NCBI RefSeq assembly: GCF_000498355.1 | Contig: NZ_AVSV01000003.1 | Location: forward strand, 62,001-126,000 | Length of the DNA stretch: 64,000 bases | Direction: 5' to 3' | Source: Clostridium sp. Ade.TY | GTDB lineage: Bacteria; Bacillota; Clostridia; Clostridiales; Clostridiaceae | In this document: piece by piece, positions 45,413 through 55,570 of the stretch | Layout of the letters: the number at the start of each line of letters is the position of its first letter | Position numbering within the stretch: position 1 is the first letter of the stretch | Notes under the pieces: generated by a model | What the model saw: only the letters and a program-made list of their open reading frames with translations | The model's database searches: none | Told to the model about the DNA's origin: nothing | Made by a program: the position numbers and the translations under genes

Positions 45413-47283
45413 AAACATTAATAGTTGGAACTTGTGGACATATAGACCATGGTAAAACATCACTTATAAAAGCTTTAACTGGAATTGATACAGATAGGCT
45501 TAAGGAAGAAAAGAGAAGAGGAATTACAATTGATTTAGGTTTTACTGATTATGAATTACCATCAGGAAATAAAATTGCATTTGTTGATGTACCAGGTCAT
45601 GAAAAGTTCGTGAGAAATATGATTGCAGGAATTACAGGAGTTTCGGCAGTTTTATTTGTTATTGCAGCTGATGAAGGTGTTAGAGAACAAACAATAGAAC
45701 ATCTTCAAATAATAGAAGGACTTGGAATAAAAAAAGGAATAATAGCATTAACTAAATGTGATATTTGTGATGAAGAAATACAAGATTTATCAATTGAGTA
45801 TATAAGAGAAGCTTTTAAAGACACAAATCTTTTTAATGTACCGATAGTTAAAGTATCAAGTAAATCAAAGTTTGGAATTGATATGCTTATAAAAGAGCTT
45901 GAAAATCTTTTTTTAGATACTTATGAAGATGAAATAGAAAATGATTTTAGAATGGCTGTTGACAGAGTATTTACAGTTAAGGGATTTGGTACTGTTGTTA
46001 CAGGAACAGCTTTAGAAGGTGAAGTTAAAGAAGGAGATACCATTAAACTTTATCCATCATTAAAAGAAGTTAGAGTTCGTGAAGTTCAAAGCTATGGGAA
46101 AAAGATTGAAAAATGTATAAAGGGAAATAGATGTGCATTAAATATTACTAATGTTTCAAAAGATGATATAAAAAGGGGAGAAGTTTTAAGTAGCAATTTA
46201 AATTTAGAAACAACTTCCATAATAGATTGTTCTTTTTATAAAATAAGAGAAAAAGAAGTTAAAAAAGGTCAGAGAGTTAGAGTATATAGTGGAACAAAAG
46301 AAGTTATAGGGAGATTATATCCTTTAGATTTAGAAAATAAATATATACAATTAAGATTAGAAAATGAAATATTAGTTAAAAAAAATGATTGTTATTACAT
46401 AAGAAATTACTCACCTATTTATAATTTAGGCGGAGGTAAAGTAATAGAGACAAAAGGTCAAAAGGTTAGAAAAAATATAGATATTTATAAAGAAAAGGTA
46501 ATACTAAAAGAAAAGGGTACTGTAGAAGAAAGAATATTAGATATATTAAAAAAGGAAAAACTAATTAATATAAGTGATTTAATTAAAAATATTGATTGTA
46601 ATATAGATGAATTAGATTTTGGGATAAATGAATTAGTAAGAAAAAATTACGCTAAAGTATTAAATTGTAAGGAAAAAATTATAATCTATAACAAGCAATT
46701 AGGTATAATATTAGAAGAACTTAAAAATATACTTTTAAACTATCATAAGAAAAATCCATTAGATGATGGAATGTCTAAAGAAGAGTTAAGAAAAAAAATA
46801 ATAAGAAAAGAGCTTACTATAAATGAGTTTAATGAACTTTTAAATATTATAAAATCTGAAGATGTAGTGAATATAAATAAAGGTACAGTTTCTCTTAAAG
46901 GTTTCAAGAAAATATTAGGATTAAATGAAAAAAGATTTAAAGAAGACTTGATTAATGAACTAAATCAAGGATTTGTTACAGTTGATATAAAATATATTAG
47001 AGAAAGACATAAAATAAATGATTCATTGTATTTTAAAATATTGAAATTTTTAGAGGATGAGAGAGAAATAGTTATTTTAAATGATGGAGTAATATTAAGT
47101 TATAAAATATTTAATATTGGAAAGGGAATAATAAAGAAACATTTAGAAGAAAAAGGTGAAATAACCCTTGCTATGTGTAGAGATATTTTAGATACAAACA
47201 GAAAAGTTGCACTAGCTTTCCTTGAAGAATTAGATAAACTTAAAATCACGAAAAGAGTAGAAAATAAACGTGTAATGCTTTAA
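45409..47283 (+). CDS. selB: Selenocysteine-specific elongation factor
   Basis: A 624-residue EF-Tu-like protein: GTPase domain (GTCGHIDHGKTSL, DVPGHEKFV, TKCD), two beta-barrel domains to about 340, and a C-terminal set of winged helices (about 370-624) that binds the SECIS hairpin. It delivers Sec-tRNA(Sec) at UGA codons such as the one in selD. The tRNA gene selC is not in the window. Confidence 0.96.
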   Translation: MKTLIVGTCGHIDHGKTSLIKALTGIDTDRLKEEKRRGITIDLGFTDYELPSGNKIAFVDVPGHEKFVRNMIAGITGVSAVLFVIAADEGVREQTIEHLQIIEGLGIKKGIIALTKCDICDEEIQDLSIEYIREAFKDTNLFNVPIVKVSSKSKFGIDMLIKELENLFLDTYEDEIENDFRMAVDRVFTVKGFGTVVTGTALEGEVKEGDTIKLYPSLKEVRVREVQSYGKKIEKCIKGNRCALNITNVSKDDIKRGEVLSSNLNLETTSIIDCSFYKIREKEVKKGQRVRVYSGTKEVIGRLYPLDLENKYIQLRLENEILVKKNDCYYIRNYSPIYNLGGGKVIETKGQKVRKNIDIYKEKVILKEKGTVEERILDILKKEKLINISDLIKNIDCNIDELDFGINELVRKNYAKVLNCKEKIIIYNKQLGIILEELKNILLNYHKKNPLDDGMSKEELRKKIIRKELTINEFNELLNIIKSEDVVNINKGTVSLKGFKKILGLNEKRFKEDLINELNQGFVTVDIKYIRERHKINDSLYFKILKFLEDEREIVILNDGVILSYKIFNIGKGIIKKHLEEKGEITLAMCRDILDTNRKVALAFLEELDKLKITKRVENKRVML

Positions 47284-47298
47284 ATATAAAAATTTGAG

Positions 47299-47307
47299 TG
47301 ATATAAT
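47299..47307 (+). promoter_or_regulatory. Extended -10 promoter element after selB
   Basis: TGATATAAT lies 56 bases before the lipoprotein gene, in the same sequence context (GTGATATAATTAAGAAAA) as the obgE promoter at 35250. Confidence 0.5.
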
Positions 47308-47362
47308 TAAGAAAAATGAAGTTTTTTGGGGGATTTTGGGGTTAAAATAGGAGGTAATAATA

Positions 47363-48070
47363 ATGTCAAAGAAAATTATAGGATTAGTAATATCAGCTAC
47401 TTTATTATTTTCGTTAGCTGGATGTGGAAATAAAACAAATGAAATAAATGAATCAACAAATAACACAACAAAGCAAGCTCAAGTTACGGAGAATCAACAA
47501 AAGAAATTTGATGGATTACAAGGAGCCTGGATAAAAGATTTTACACATGATGAATTTGTAAAAGAAGGAGATACTTTAATGACTAAAGTTGAGGATTTAA
47601 CTAAGGAGTTTGGCCTTGACTATAAAAAAGAAGATAAAGTAGATAAAGTTAATGCAGTAACAGCTAATATAAAATCAATATACTTAGATAATAAAAAGCC
47701 AGAGGCTAATAAGTTAGAAAGTATGCAATTTGAAGAGCAACTTATTGGAGATGCACAAGATTCAGGAAGATTCCAAATGAAACTTTCTCTTAAGTTTGAT
47801 GGAGAAGGTGCAATTAAAGATGGAAAATTTAATTTAGGTGATACTTCATTAGCTAAATATGCAGCTATAATGACTGGTGAGCCAGATAGAAATTATGATG
47901 AAATAAATAAGAAAATAATGGATATAATTAAAAGTGATAAGACAGAAGGAATAATAGATAATACAATAAATGGATTAGTTGAAGAGTATGCAGTAAGTAA
48001 AGATTATATAGTTTATACAATATCAACTAAAATATATAAATTTACTAATAAGTCTGAAGGTCTTAAATAA
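47363..48070 (+). CDS. Uncharacterised lipoprotein
   Basis: A 235-residue protein with a classic lipobox (LLFSLAGCGNKT, Cys at about 21), then an Asn/Thr/Gln-rich linker (22-50) and a soluble domain that I do not recognise. TAGGAGG precedes the ATG. It lies 23 bases before the RDD gene, so the two are probably co-transcribed and both act at the membrane. No enzymatic motif is visible. Confidence 0.8.
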   Translation: MSKKIIGLVISATLLFSLAGCGNKTNEINESTNNTTKQAQVTENQQKKFDGLQGAWIKDFTHDEFVKEGDTLMTKVEDLTKEFGLDYKKEDKVDKVNAVTANIKSIYLDNKKPEANKLESMQFEEQLIGDAQDSGRFQMKLSLKFDGEGAIKDGKFNLGDTSLAKYAAIMTGEPDRNYDEINKKIMDIIKSDKTEGIIDNTINGLVEEYAVSKDYIVYTISTKIYKFTNKSEGLK

Positions 48071-48093
48071 TTAATTCTAGGAGGATTTTTTAA

Positions 48094-48414
48094 TTGAGTA
48101 ATAGTGAAGAACGTAATATAGAAGTTAAAGTTAAAACTAAACAAAGTAATAAAATAATTGACGATGAAATTGATGAAAATCCATCATTTATAAAAACTTT
48201 ATTTGCAAGTGTCATAGACCAAGCTATAATATTAGGTGTATCAGCTATAGGTTTATTAATATTTGATATTTTAATTGGATTTATTGGATTTATGGTTAAA
48301 GATCCATCAGGAATTCTATTAATTATATTTATAATATTTAATATATTATATAGACCTATATTTGAAAGAGGGAATAGAAGAACTATAGGAAAGAGAATAC
48401 TAGCTATAGGATAA
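48094..48414 (+). CDS. Small RDD-family membrane protein
   Basis: A 106-residue protein starting at TTG with CTAGGAGG upstream. After a polar N-terminus (1-32), two membrane helices (about 38-62 and 68-90) carry the RDD pattern (FASVIDQAII ... YRPIFERGNRRTIGKRILAI). RDD proteins have no settled function; some are linked to ion transport or stress. Confidence 0.8.
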   Translation: MSNSEERNIEVKVKTKQSNKIIDDEIDENPSFIKTLFASVIDQAIILGVSAIGLLIFDILIGFIGFMVKDPSGILLIIFIIFNILYRPIFERGNRRTIGKRILAIG

Positions 48415-48448
48415 AATAAAACTTAAATGATAGGAGAGATATAAGTTA

Positions 48449-49825
48449 GTGAGCAGAAGAGGAAGAGGTAGAGGAAGAGAAATTACAGTTAAAATAAATA
48501 AAACTGAGTTTCCATCAGTTGGTGTTGGAATTTTAGATGACACTAAAGTATTAGTAAAAGGAGCTTTCCCAGGAGAAACAGTAAAGGCAAGAGTTAAGAA
48601 AAATAGAGAAGCTTATACTGAAGCTAAACTTTTAGAAGTTATAGAAAAAGCACCTTATGAAGTAGAGCCAAAGTGTCCTCATTTTGGAATATGTGGTGGA
48701 TGTTCATCACAAAATCTTTCTTATGAAAAGCAATTAGAGCTTTTAGGAGAAGAAGTTAAAGACTTATTTGTAAATGCTGATGTTACTACTGGAGAGTATG
48801 AGGGAGTAACAGGTAGCGAAAATCAATTTGAGTATAGAAATAAAATGGAATTCACTTTTGGAGATGAGTTTAAAGGTGGAGAACTTTGCCTTGGAATGCA
48901 TATGAAAAATGCAAGCTTTGGAATAATAACTGTTGATGAGTGTAAGCTTGTTGATGAAGATTTTAGAAAAGTTATAAAGGCAACTGTTGAATATTTTAGA
49001 GGAACAGATCTTCCATACTATAGAGTAATGAAGAAAGAAGGATATTTAAGACATTTAGTTATAAGAAAAGCTAAAAATACAGGAGAGCTTTTAGTTAACT
49101 TAGTTACAACAACACAAGTTGATTTTGATTTAACAGAATGGGCAGAAATCATTAAAGGATTAGATTTTGATGGAGAGCTTGTATCTCTTCTTCATACAGA
49201 AAATAATTCATTTTCTGATGCAGTAATACCAGAGAAAGTTAATCTTATTTACGGAAAAGATTATATAATGGAAGAACTTTTAGGATTAAAGTTTAAAATA
49301 TCACCATTTTCATTTTTCCAAACTAATACTAAAGGAGCAGCAAGTCTTTATAGTATAGTTAGAGAATTTATGGGTGACTCAGACAATAAAGTTGTATTTG
49401 ACCTTTATTGTGGAACAGGAACAATAGGTCAAATTGTGGCACCAAAAGCTAAAAAGGTTGTTGGACTTGAGCTTATTGAGGAAGCTGTTGAAGCTGCAAA
49501 AGAAAATGCTAAGCTTAATGGTCTTGATAATTGTACATTTATGGCTGGTGATGTTGCAGAAACTATTAAACAAGTTACTGATAAGCCAGATATTATAATA
49601 TTAGATCCACCAAGAAGTGGAGTAAGCCCTAAAGCTCTTGATTATGTTATAAGATTTGATGCTAAGGAAATTGTTTATGTTTCATGTAATCCTAAGACTT
49701 TAGTTAATGATCTTAAAGGTCTCGTTAATGCAGGATATGTAATTGAGAGAACAAGAGTTAAAGATATGTTTCCAAACACACCTCACGGTGAGGTGATTGT
49801 TAAACTTACAAAAAAATTGAAATAA
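48449..49825 (+). CDS. rlmD: 23S rRNA (uracil-5-)-methyltransferase, RlmD/RlmCD type
   Basis: A 458-residue SAM enzyme from GTG 48449. It has a basic start (RRGRGRGRE), a TRAM domain (about 10-70), iron-sulfur cysteines C76, C82, C85 ([10 protein letters not shown]) plus a likely fourth in VDECKL, the SAM motif [13 protein letters not shown], and catalytic Cys413 (VSCNPKTL). It forms 5-methyluridine in 23S rRNA; Gram-positive RlmCD can modify two sites. Confidence 0.93.
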   Translation: MSRRGRGRGREITVKINKTEFPSVGVGILDDTKVLVKGAFPGETVKARVKKNREAYTEAKLLEVIEKAPYEVEPKCPHFGICGGCSSQNLSYEKQLELLGEEVKDLFVNADVTTGEYEGVTGSENQFEYRNKMEFTFGDEFKGGELCLGMHMKNASFGIITVDECKLVDEDFRKVIKATVEYFRGTDLPYYRVMKKEGYLRHLVIRKAKNTGELLVNLVTTTQVDFDLTEWAEIIKGLDFDGELVSLLHTENNSFSDAVIPEKVNLIYGKDYIMEELLGLKFKISPFSFFQTNTKGAASLYSIVREFMGDSDNKVVFDLYCGTGTIGQIVAPKAKKVVGLELIEEAVEAAKENAKLNGLDNCTFMAGDVAETIKQVTDKPDIIILDPPRSGVSPKALDYVIRFDAKEIVYVSCNPKTLVNDLKGLVNAGYVIERTRVKDMFPNTPHGEVIVKLTKKLK

Positions 49826-49920
49826 ACTTCAAAGTAAGTTTATAATTTTTTATTTAAATATTTTAAGTTATGGTTAATGTATATATTCAATATGTGAGAA
49901 GTTATTGGAATTAAATTTAA

Positions 49921-49960
49921 AGAGTTATAAGAATTAAAGTTCTTATAACTCTTTTCTTTA
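49921..49960 (+). terminator. Intrinsic terminator after rlmD
   Basis: AGAGTTATAAGAA pairs perfectly with TTCTTATAACTCT around a 6-nt loop, then TTTCTTTAT. It is 95 bases beyond the stop. Confidence 0.9.
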
Positions 49961-50050
49961 TATTAAAAAATATTAAGTAATGTTAAGAAATATAAAAAGT
50001 AAAAATATGGTAAAATATATTTAAAATATAGAGATGGAGGAAGTTAAGCA

Positions 50051-50530
50051 ATGAAAAAAAGCTATCGTTGGATATTTTATGTATCAATTGGAATCTTATT
50101 TGGAGTGTTTGATGTGTTTTATCAAGATTACACAACAAAGTATTTAACATCAACTTTTAGTTGGCTTATAATAGCTTGGGGAATATGGGTTATTCCATTT
50201 ACTGTTATAGTTATAAACGAAATTAAAGTTTCTATGTCAAAGTTTCTATCAATTTTCTCTGGTATTTTAACTTGGATAGCAGCTCTTATTTCTTATTATT
50301 TTTTTATTCCAATGAGAACAATATTTATTGAACAAGAAGCACTTAAAGAATTTTATATAGGTAATTATAAAGCAGATTATTATTTAAGTAATGTAAAAGC
50401 ATTATTTTCAAATAGCTTTGAAGGAATTTTTTTGTGGATTATTATAGCTATAATTGGGGGAGTTATTGTTGGGATTTTAATTAATATGTTTTATAACAAA
50501 TTTAAAGAGGTTAATATTCAAAAAGCTTAA
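50051..50530 (+). CDS. Uncharacterised four-helix membrane protein
   Basis: A 159-residue protein with four hydrophobic segments (about 8-25, 36-55, 66-88 and 126-147) and a polar loop (about 92-120). GGAGG lies before the ATG. I do not recognise a family. It forms a single-gene unit between terminators at 49921 and 50544. Confidence 0.7.
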   Translation: MKKSYRWIFYVSIGILFGVFDVFYQDYTTKYLTSTFSWLIIAWGIWVIPFTVIVINEIKVSMSKFLSIFSGILTWIAALISYYFFIPMRTIFIEQEALKEFYIGNYKADYYLSNVKALFSNSFEGIFLWIIIAIIGGVIVGILINMFYNKFKEVNIQKA

Positions 50531-50543
50531 ACTATAATTTGAA

Positions 50544-50586
50544 ATTTGCCATTATAATTTTAATTTAATGGTAATTTTTTTTTTTT
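50544..50586 (+). terminator. Intrinsic terminator after the four-helix protein gene
   Basis: TTGCCATTA pairs with TAATGGTAA (one G-U) around an 11-nt A/T loop, followed by a run of 12 T. Confidence 0.8.
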
Positions 50587-50733
50587 GCTTTATATGAAAT
50601 TATATTTTGGAATTTATTCATAATCGTATTAGTTAACATAAACATACAGTTTATGAAACAGATTTTTATTTTAAATTTTTTATAATTTTTGATAACATAT
50701 AAGTATGTTTTAAAAAGGAAGGAAAGATTAATT

Positions 50734-51627
50734 TTGGGAATACAAAGTATAAAATCATTAAGGATGTTGGCTATAGGAGTAATAATAGTAAATATAATAG
50801 GTAATATATTATATTTTCTTGAGCAAAATGGATATGAATTTACTTACTTAGAGGGAATAAATATTCAAATTATAAATAGAATGACATTATTTACTTTATT
50901 GGCATTATTTTTAGCTGTAGCATTTAATAAAACACCTAAATTATCTGAAGAAGATAGCTTTAGAGTAAAAACAAAATTAACTCCATTCATATTTTTAAAT
51001 ATAGTTTTTATTGCTTATATTTTAGTTACGGTACTTATATTTAAGGACAAGCAGTTAATAACATCTTCATTAATTATGGAGGCATCTTATATATGCTTAA
51101 TAATTTATACAAAGAGAATATACGCAACTATATTTACAGACCATAGACTTAAATGGCAAATGGCCATGGCTGGAGCTGATGAAGATAGCTTATATAGTAG
51201 TATACTTTGGAGGTATAAAATTTGGATTTATCCAATAGAAGAAGTTCCTCAAAATAGAAGGGTTTTTAAAGTATATTCAATAATTTATACAGCAGTAGCT
51301 ATATTTTTTGTATATAAGTTTTTTGATTCTATATTTGTTTTAATTTTTGCAGTAATAATATTTAAAAATATATTTTCAATACTAGAATATTTCTTTGGAC
51401 TTTATACATCTTTGACAGGAGTGTGTACAGGAATAGAAAGTTTTACAGAAAAGAGTGGAAGACCTTATTATAGAATTTATGCAACTGATTTTAAAAATAA
51501 GAGAGAAATAGTATTTGAAATGTATGATACTCCTTATTTTAGTAAGAATAGCAAAATTAAAGTTGTACATGGAGTATTTTCTAAGTATGTAGTAATGGTA
51601 AATAATATGCAAGTAAATTATAGATAG
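50734..51627 (+). CDS. Uncharacterised membrane protein with cytoplasmic or external beta domain
   Basis: About 297 residues from TTG 50734, with AAGGAAGG eleven bases upstream; another TTG at 50689 extends the frame by 15 codons without a ribosome site. About six hydrophobic helices (about 12-30, 46-62, 84-103, 115-132, 195-215, 218-235) are followed by a ~75-residue beta-rich tail (YRIYATDFKNKREIVFEM). No family is recognised. Confidence 0.65.
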   Translation: MGIQSIKSLRMLAIGVIIVNIIGNILYFLEQNGYEFTYLEGINIQIINRMTLFTLLALFLAVAFNKTPKLSEEDSFRVKTKLTPFIFLNIVFIAYILVTVLIFKDKQLITSSLIMEASYICLIIYTKRIYATIFTDHRLKWQMAMAGADEDSLYSSILWRYKIWIYPIEEVPQNRRVFKVYSIIYTAVAIFFVYKFFDSIFVLIFAVIIFKNIFSILEYFFGLYTSLTGVCTGIESFTEKSGRPYYRIYATDFKNKREIVFEMYDTPYFSKNSKIKVVHGVFSKYVVMVNNMQVNYR

Positions 51628-51643
51628 TATTTTATTAAAAAGG

Positions 51644-51676
51644 AGACTTTTTCAGATGTGAAGAAGTCTTTTTTAT
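51644..51676 (+). terminator. Intrinsic terminator after 51627
   Basis: AGACTTTTTCA pairs with TGAAGAAGTCT (one G-U) around GATG and is followed by T6. Confidence 0.88.
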
Positions 51677-51942
51677 AATTAATTTTATAAAGTCTCTTTA
51701 AATTTTTATAAAAAATTTTATTTAGTTAGATTTTTATATTTAATAATTTAAAATTACTTTTCAATATTTCTGTGTTTTTAGCAATTTCTTTATTATATTT
51801 TTCTATAAAAATAATAAAACAAAACAAATACAGAAAAAAAATAATGTAAATAAATTGAAAAAATGTAAAAATAGTTATAAAATATAATTATAAAATAATA
51901 AAAAACAGAAAATAAAAGATTTAAATATATTGGAGGGTGAGT
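51677..51942. other. Gene-free region upstream of the glycyl-radical enzyme
   Basis: Very AT-rich sequence holding the promoter of the glycyl-radical operon. Candidates are TTGAAA at 51855 with TATAAA at 51876 (15-bp spacer) or TATAAT at 51883; neither is ideal. I see no cre box, riboswitch or coding sequence. Confidence 0.4.
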
Positions 51943-54453
51943 ATGGGAGAAGAGATTTATGATATAAAGAAAAGTTCAAGAATTACTAGACTTGTAGATA
52001 ATTTGTTTAAGAAAATGCCGGAAATAGAATCAGACAGGGCTAGACTTCTTACAGAATCTTATAAAATGACAGAAGGGGAACCAATTATAGTAAGAAGGGC
52101 TAAAGCATTTTCTCATATATTAAAAAATATTCCTATAATTATTAGGGATTATGAATTAATAGTTGGAAGTGCAACATTATCACCAAGAAGTTGTCAGGTA
52201 TTTCCTGAATTTTCTTATGAATGGCTTGAAAAAGAATTTGATACAGTTCAATTTAGAAGTGCAGATCCTTTTTATATATCAGAAGAAAATAAAGCTATAT
52301 TAAGAGATGTATATAAGTATTGGAATGGAAAAACTACAAGTGAATTAGCAACATCATATATGGCAAAAGAAACAATTAATGCTATAAATAATAATATATT
52401 TACTCCAGGAAATTATTATTACAATGGAGTTGGACATGTTACTGTAAAATATGAAAAAGTTTTAGAAATAGGGTATGAAGGTCTTATAAGAGAAGTAGAA
52501 GAAGAATTAGAAAAATGTAATGTTTCAGATATGGATTATGCTAAAAAGAGTAATTTTTTAAAGGCAGTTATTGAATCATTAAAAGCTGTAATAGAATATG
52601 CAAATCGTTATGCAAATATGGCTCGTTGTATGGCAAAACAATGTAATGATACTTTTAGAAGAGACGAACTTTTAAAAATTGCATCAAATTGTGAAAGAGT
52701 CCCAGCAAAGGGAGCAAAAAGTTTTTATGAGGCTTGCCAATCTTTTTGGTTTATACAAATGTTATTGCAAATAGAATCAAGTGGACATTCTATATCACCA
52801 GGAAGATTTGATCAATATATGTATCCATATTACAAATCAGATATTGAATCAGGAAAAATTACTAAGGAATTTGCTCAAGAATTAATGGATTGCATATGGG
52901 TTAAATTAAATGATTTAAATAAAGTAAGAGATGAGGCTTCAGCAGAAGGTTTTGCAGGTTATGGATTATTTCAAAATTTAATAGCAGGTGGTCAAGATGC
53001 CAATGGACTAGATGTAACAAATGACTTATCATATATGTCTATTGAGGCATCAATGCATGTAATGTTACCTCAACCATCTTTATCAGTTAGAGTTTGGAAT
53101 GGGACTCCACATAATTTTTTAATTAAAGCAGCTAAGTTAACACGTACAGGTATAGGACTTCCTGCTTATTATAATGATGAAGTTATTATTCCATCATTAC
53201 TTAATAGAGGACTTACATTAGAAGATGCTAGAGATTATAACATAATAGGATGTGTTGAACCACAAAAATCAGGAAAAACAGATGGTTGGCATGATGCAGC
53301 CTTTTTTAATATGTGTAAGCCATTGGAATTAGTTTTTAGTAATGGATATTTTGATGGTGAGTTAGTTGGGATTGAAACAGGCGATATTAATGATATGAAA
53401 ACTTTTGAAGAGTTTTATAATGCTTATAAAAAGCAAATGAAATATTGCATTGAATTATTAGTTAATGCAGATAATTCAATAGACGTAGCGCATATGGAGA
53501 GATGTCCACTTCCTTATTTATCTAGTATGATTGATGATTGTATAAAAAGAGGAAAATCAGTTCAAGAAGGTGGAGCTATATACAATTTTACAGGACCACA
53601 AGGTTTTGGAGTTGCGAATATGGCAGATTCATTGTATGCAATTAAGAAGTTAGTTTTTGATGAAAAGAAAGTAACTTTAAAAGAATATAAAGAAGCTCTT
53701 ATAAATAATTATGGACAAGGGTTGTCAAAAGAAAATATTGAAAGTATAACAAGAAAAGTTATAGAAAAGTTAGCTTGTGATAATAAAAATATAAATAGTG
53801 AAACTATTAAAGAAATAACAAATTCAATTGTTAAAGTCCAAAATAGCAATTATGAAAAATTACTCCATTTAATTAATGATGTACCTAAGTTTGGAAATGA
53901 TATTAAGGAAGTTGATGCATTTGCAAGAGATGTAGCTTATGTATATACTAAGCCATTACAAGAATATAAAAATCCTCGTGGGGGTAAGTATCAAGCAGGA
54001 CTTTATCCAGTATCTGCAAATGTTCCACTAGGAGCACAAACAGGAGCAACACCAGATGGTAGATTAGCTTATACTCCAGTTGCAGATGGGGTGTCACCAT
54101 CAGCTGGAAAAGATATTTTAGGACCAACAGCAGCAGCAAATTCCGTAGCAAGGTTAGATCATGGAATTGCTTCCAATGGAACATTATTTAATCAAAAATT
54201 TCATCCATCAGTCTTAGCAGGTAGAACTGGACTTGAAGCTTTCATTAATTTTATTAGGGGATATTTTGATCAAAAAGGTAGTCATATACAATTTAATGTA
54301 GTCAGTAGGGAAACATTACTGGAAGCTCAAAAATACCCTGAAAAGTATAAAAGTTTAGTTGTTCGCGTTGCTGGATATAGTGCTCTTTTTACATCTTTAT
54401 CTAAATCATTGCAAGATGACATTATTAATCGTACAGAACAAAATGGTTTTTAA
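51943..54453 (+). CDS. Glycyl-radical enzyme, B12-independent glycerol/diol dehydratase type
   Basis: About 836 residues from ATG 51943 (TGGAGGG upstream). It follows C. butyricum DhaB1 closely: His165 (NGVGHV), His282-Ser283 (SSGHSIS), thiyl Cys437 and Glu439 (IIGCVEPQ), Asp451 (GWHDAAFF) and radical Gly811 (RVAGYSA). These are the glycerol-site residues, so elimination of water from glycerol or 1,2-propanediol is likely. It is ~48 residues longer than DhaB1, mostly one insertion at about 575-620. No 1,3-propanediol dehydrogenase or microcompartment gene is nearby. Oxygen-sensitive. Confidence 0.85.
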   Translation: MGEEIYDIKKSSRITRLVDNLFKKMPEIESDRARLLTESYKMTEGEPIIVRRAKAFSHILKNIPIIIRDYELIVGSATLSPRSCQVFPEFSYEWLEKEFDTVQFRSADPFYISEENKAILRDVYKYWNGKTTSELATSYMAKETINAINNNIFTPGNYYYNGVGHVTVKYEKVLEIGYEGLIREVEEELEKCNVSDMDYAKKSNFLKAVIESLKAVIEYANRYANMARCMAKQCNDTFRRDELLKIASNCERVPAKGAKSFYEACQSFWFIQMLLQIESSGHSISPGRFDQYMYPYYKSDIESGKITKEFAQELMDCIWVKLNDLNKVRDEASAEGFAGYGLFQNLIAGGQDANGLDVTNDLSYMSIEASMHVMLPQPSLSVRVWNGTPHNFLIKAAKLTRTGIGLPAYYNDEVIIPSLLNRGLTLEDARDYNIIGCVEPQKSGKTDGWHDAAFFNMCKPLELVFSNGYFDGELVGIETGDINDMKTFEEFYNAYKKQMKYCIELLVNADNSIDVAHMERCPLPYLSSMIDDCIKRGKSVQEGGAIYNFTGPQGFGVANMADSLYAIKKLVFDEKKVTLKEYKEALINNYGQGLSKENIESITRKVIEKLACDNKNINSETIKEITNSIVKVQNSNYEKLLHLINDVPKFGNDIKEVDAFARDVAYVYTKPLQEYKNPRGGKYQAGLYPVSANVPLGAQTGATPDGRLAYTPVADGVSPSAGKDILGPTAAANSVARLDHGIASNGTLFNQKFHPSVLAGRTGLEAFINFIRGYFDQKGSHIQFNVVSRETLLEAQKYPEKYKSLVVRVAGYSALFTSLSKSLQDDIINRTEQNGF

Positions 54454-54471
54454 GAAATGGAATGTTTTAAT

Positions 54472-55257
54472 ATGAATTATTTAGATGTTAAAGGAAGAAT
54501 ATTTGATATACAAAAGTTCTCTATTCATGATGGTCCAGGGATTAGAACAATAGTATTTTTAAAAGGGTGTATATTTAGATGTCAGTGGTGTTGTAATCCA
54601 GAATCTCAAAACTTTGAAATAGAAAAAATGATTGTAAATGGAGATGTTAAAACTATTGGACAAGATGTAACAGTAAGAGAAGTTTTAAAGAAAATAGAAC
54701 AAGATAGACCATATTATAAACGTTCTGGTGGAGGTGTAACCTTATCTGGAGGAGAATGTATGTGTCAAAGATTATTTTCAAAAGCATTACTTCATTGTTG
54801 TAAAGAAGCTGGAATATCAACAGCAATAGAGACTACAGCAGGTGTTAATAAAGAAATCGTTAAAGATATTATTGAAGAAGTGGATACTGTTTTAATGGAT
54901 ATAAAGCATATTAATGGAGAAAAGCATAAGCAGTTTACAGGAAGAGATAATAAAATTATTTTAGAAAATGCAAATATAATTGCAAATTCATCTTCTAATT
55001 TAATTATAAGGGTACCTGTAATTCCATCTTTTAATCATACTAAAGAGGAAATAAGAGAAATAGCAAGATTTGCAAAAGGATTAAATGGTGTAACAAAACT
55101 TCATCTTTTGCCTTATCATCGTATGGGGCAGGATAAATATACTGGGCTTAATCGTAAATATATTATGGATGGTATTGATATTTTAAGTAATGAGTATATG
55201 AATTTGCTGTTAGAAGTCGTATTAGAAGAAGGTCTTGAAGGGCAAATTGGAGGATAA
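54472..55257 (+). CDS. Glycyl-radical-enzyme activase (radical SAM)
   Basis: About 261 residues from ATG 54472 (the frame also opens at ATG 54457). The radical-SAM cysteines are Cys33, Cys37 and Cys40 (GCIFRCQWC), with TLSGGEC for SAM and later LLPYHRMGQDKY. It installs the glycyl radical on the enzyme encoded upstream. The two-cluster ferredoxin-like insert normally found between CNPESQ and the TVxEVL helix in dehydratase activases is missing, so in size it is like PflA. A terminator follows at 55387. Confidence 0.88.
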   Translation: MNYLDVKGRIFDIQKFSIHDGPGIRTIVFLKGCIFRCQWCCNPESQNFEIEKMIVNGDVKTIGQDVTVREVLKKIEQDRPYYKRSGGGVTLSGGECMCQRLFSKALLHCCKEAGISTAIETTAGVNKEIVKDIIEEVDTVLMDIKHINGEKHKQFTGRDNKIILENANIIANSSSNLIIRVPVIPSFNHTKEEIREIARFAKGLNGVTKLHLLPYHRMGQDKYTGLNRKYIMDGIDILSNEYMNLLLEVVLEEGLEGQIGG

Positions 55258-55386
55258 GTATATATTAAAAAGATTAGATTAATCTAAAATAGTTGAATTT
55301 CTTTATTGAATTAAAGAATTGTTTATAGAAAATAAAATTCAAATTAATAAAATCTATATTATTAATTTAATATTATATGTTTATAT

Positions 55387-55425
55387 AAAAAGTTAAGTAA
55401 AGAAATTTACTTAGCTTTTTATTTT
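55387..55425 (+). terminator. Intrinsic terminator of the glycyl-radical operon
   Basis: AAAAAGTTAAGTAAA pairs with TTTACTTAGCTTTTT (one G-U) around GAAA, then ATTTTT. Confidence 0.88.
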
Positions 55426-55570
55426 TATACTGTATTTTAAGTGAATATTAATTATAAAAATAAATATTTGAAATCAATAACGGATAACTTAATGATACAA
55501 ATTAAAATAATTTTTGACATAAAATTTCACTCAATAAATAAAAAAGGAGAAATTTTATTTAAAAAAACTA

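Noticed and set aside
47284-47362. Possible tRNA-Sec (selC) directly after selB
   Set aside because: The 79-bp gap has no cloverleaf or CCA-like end and is too short for a ~95-nt tRNA; it holds a promoter.
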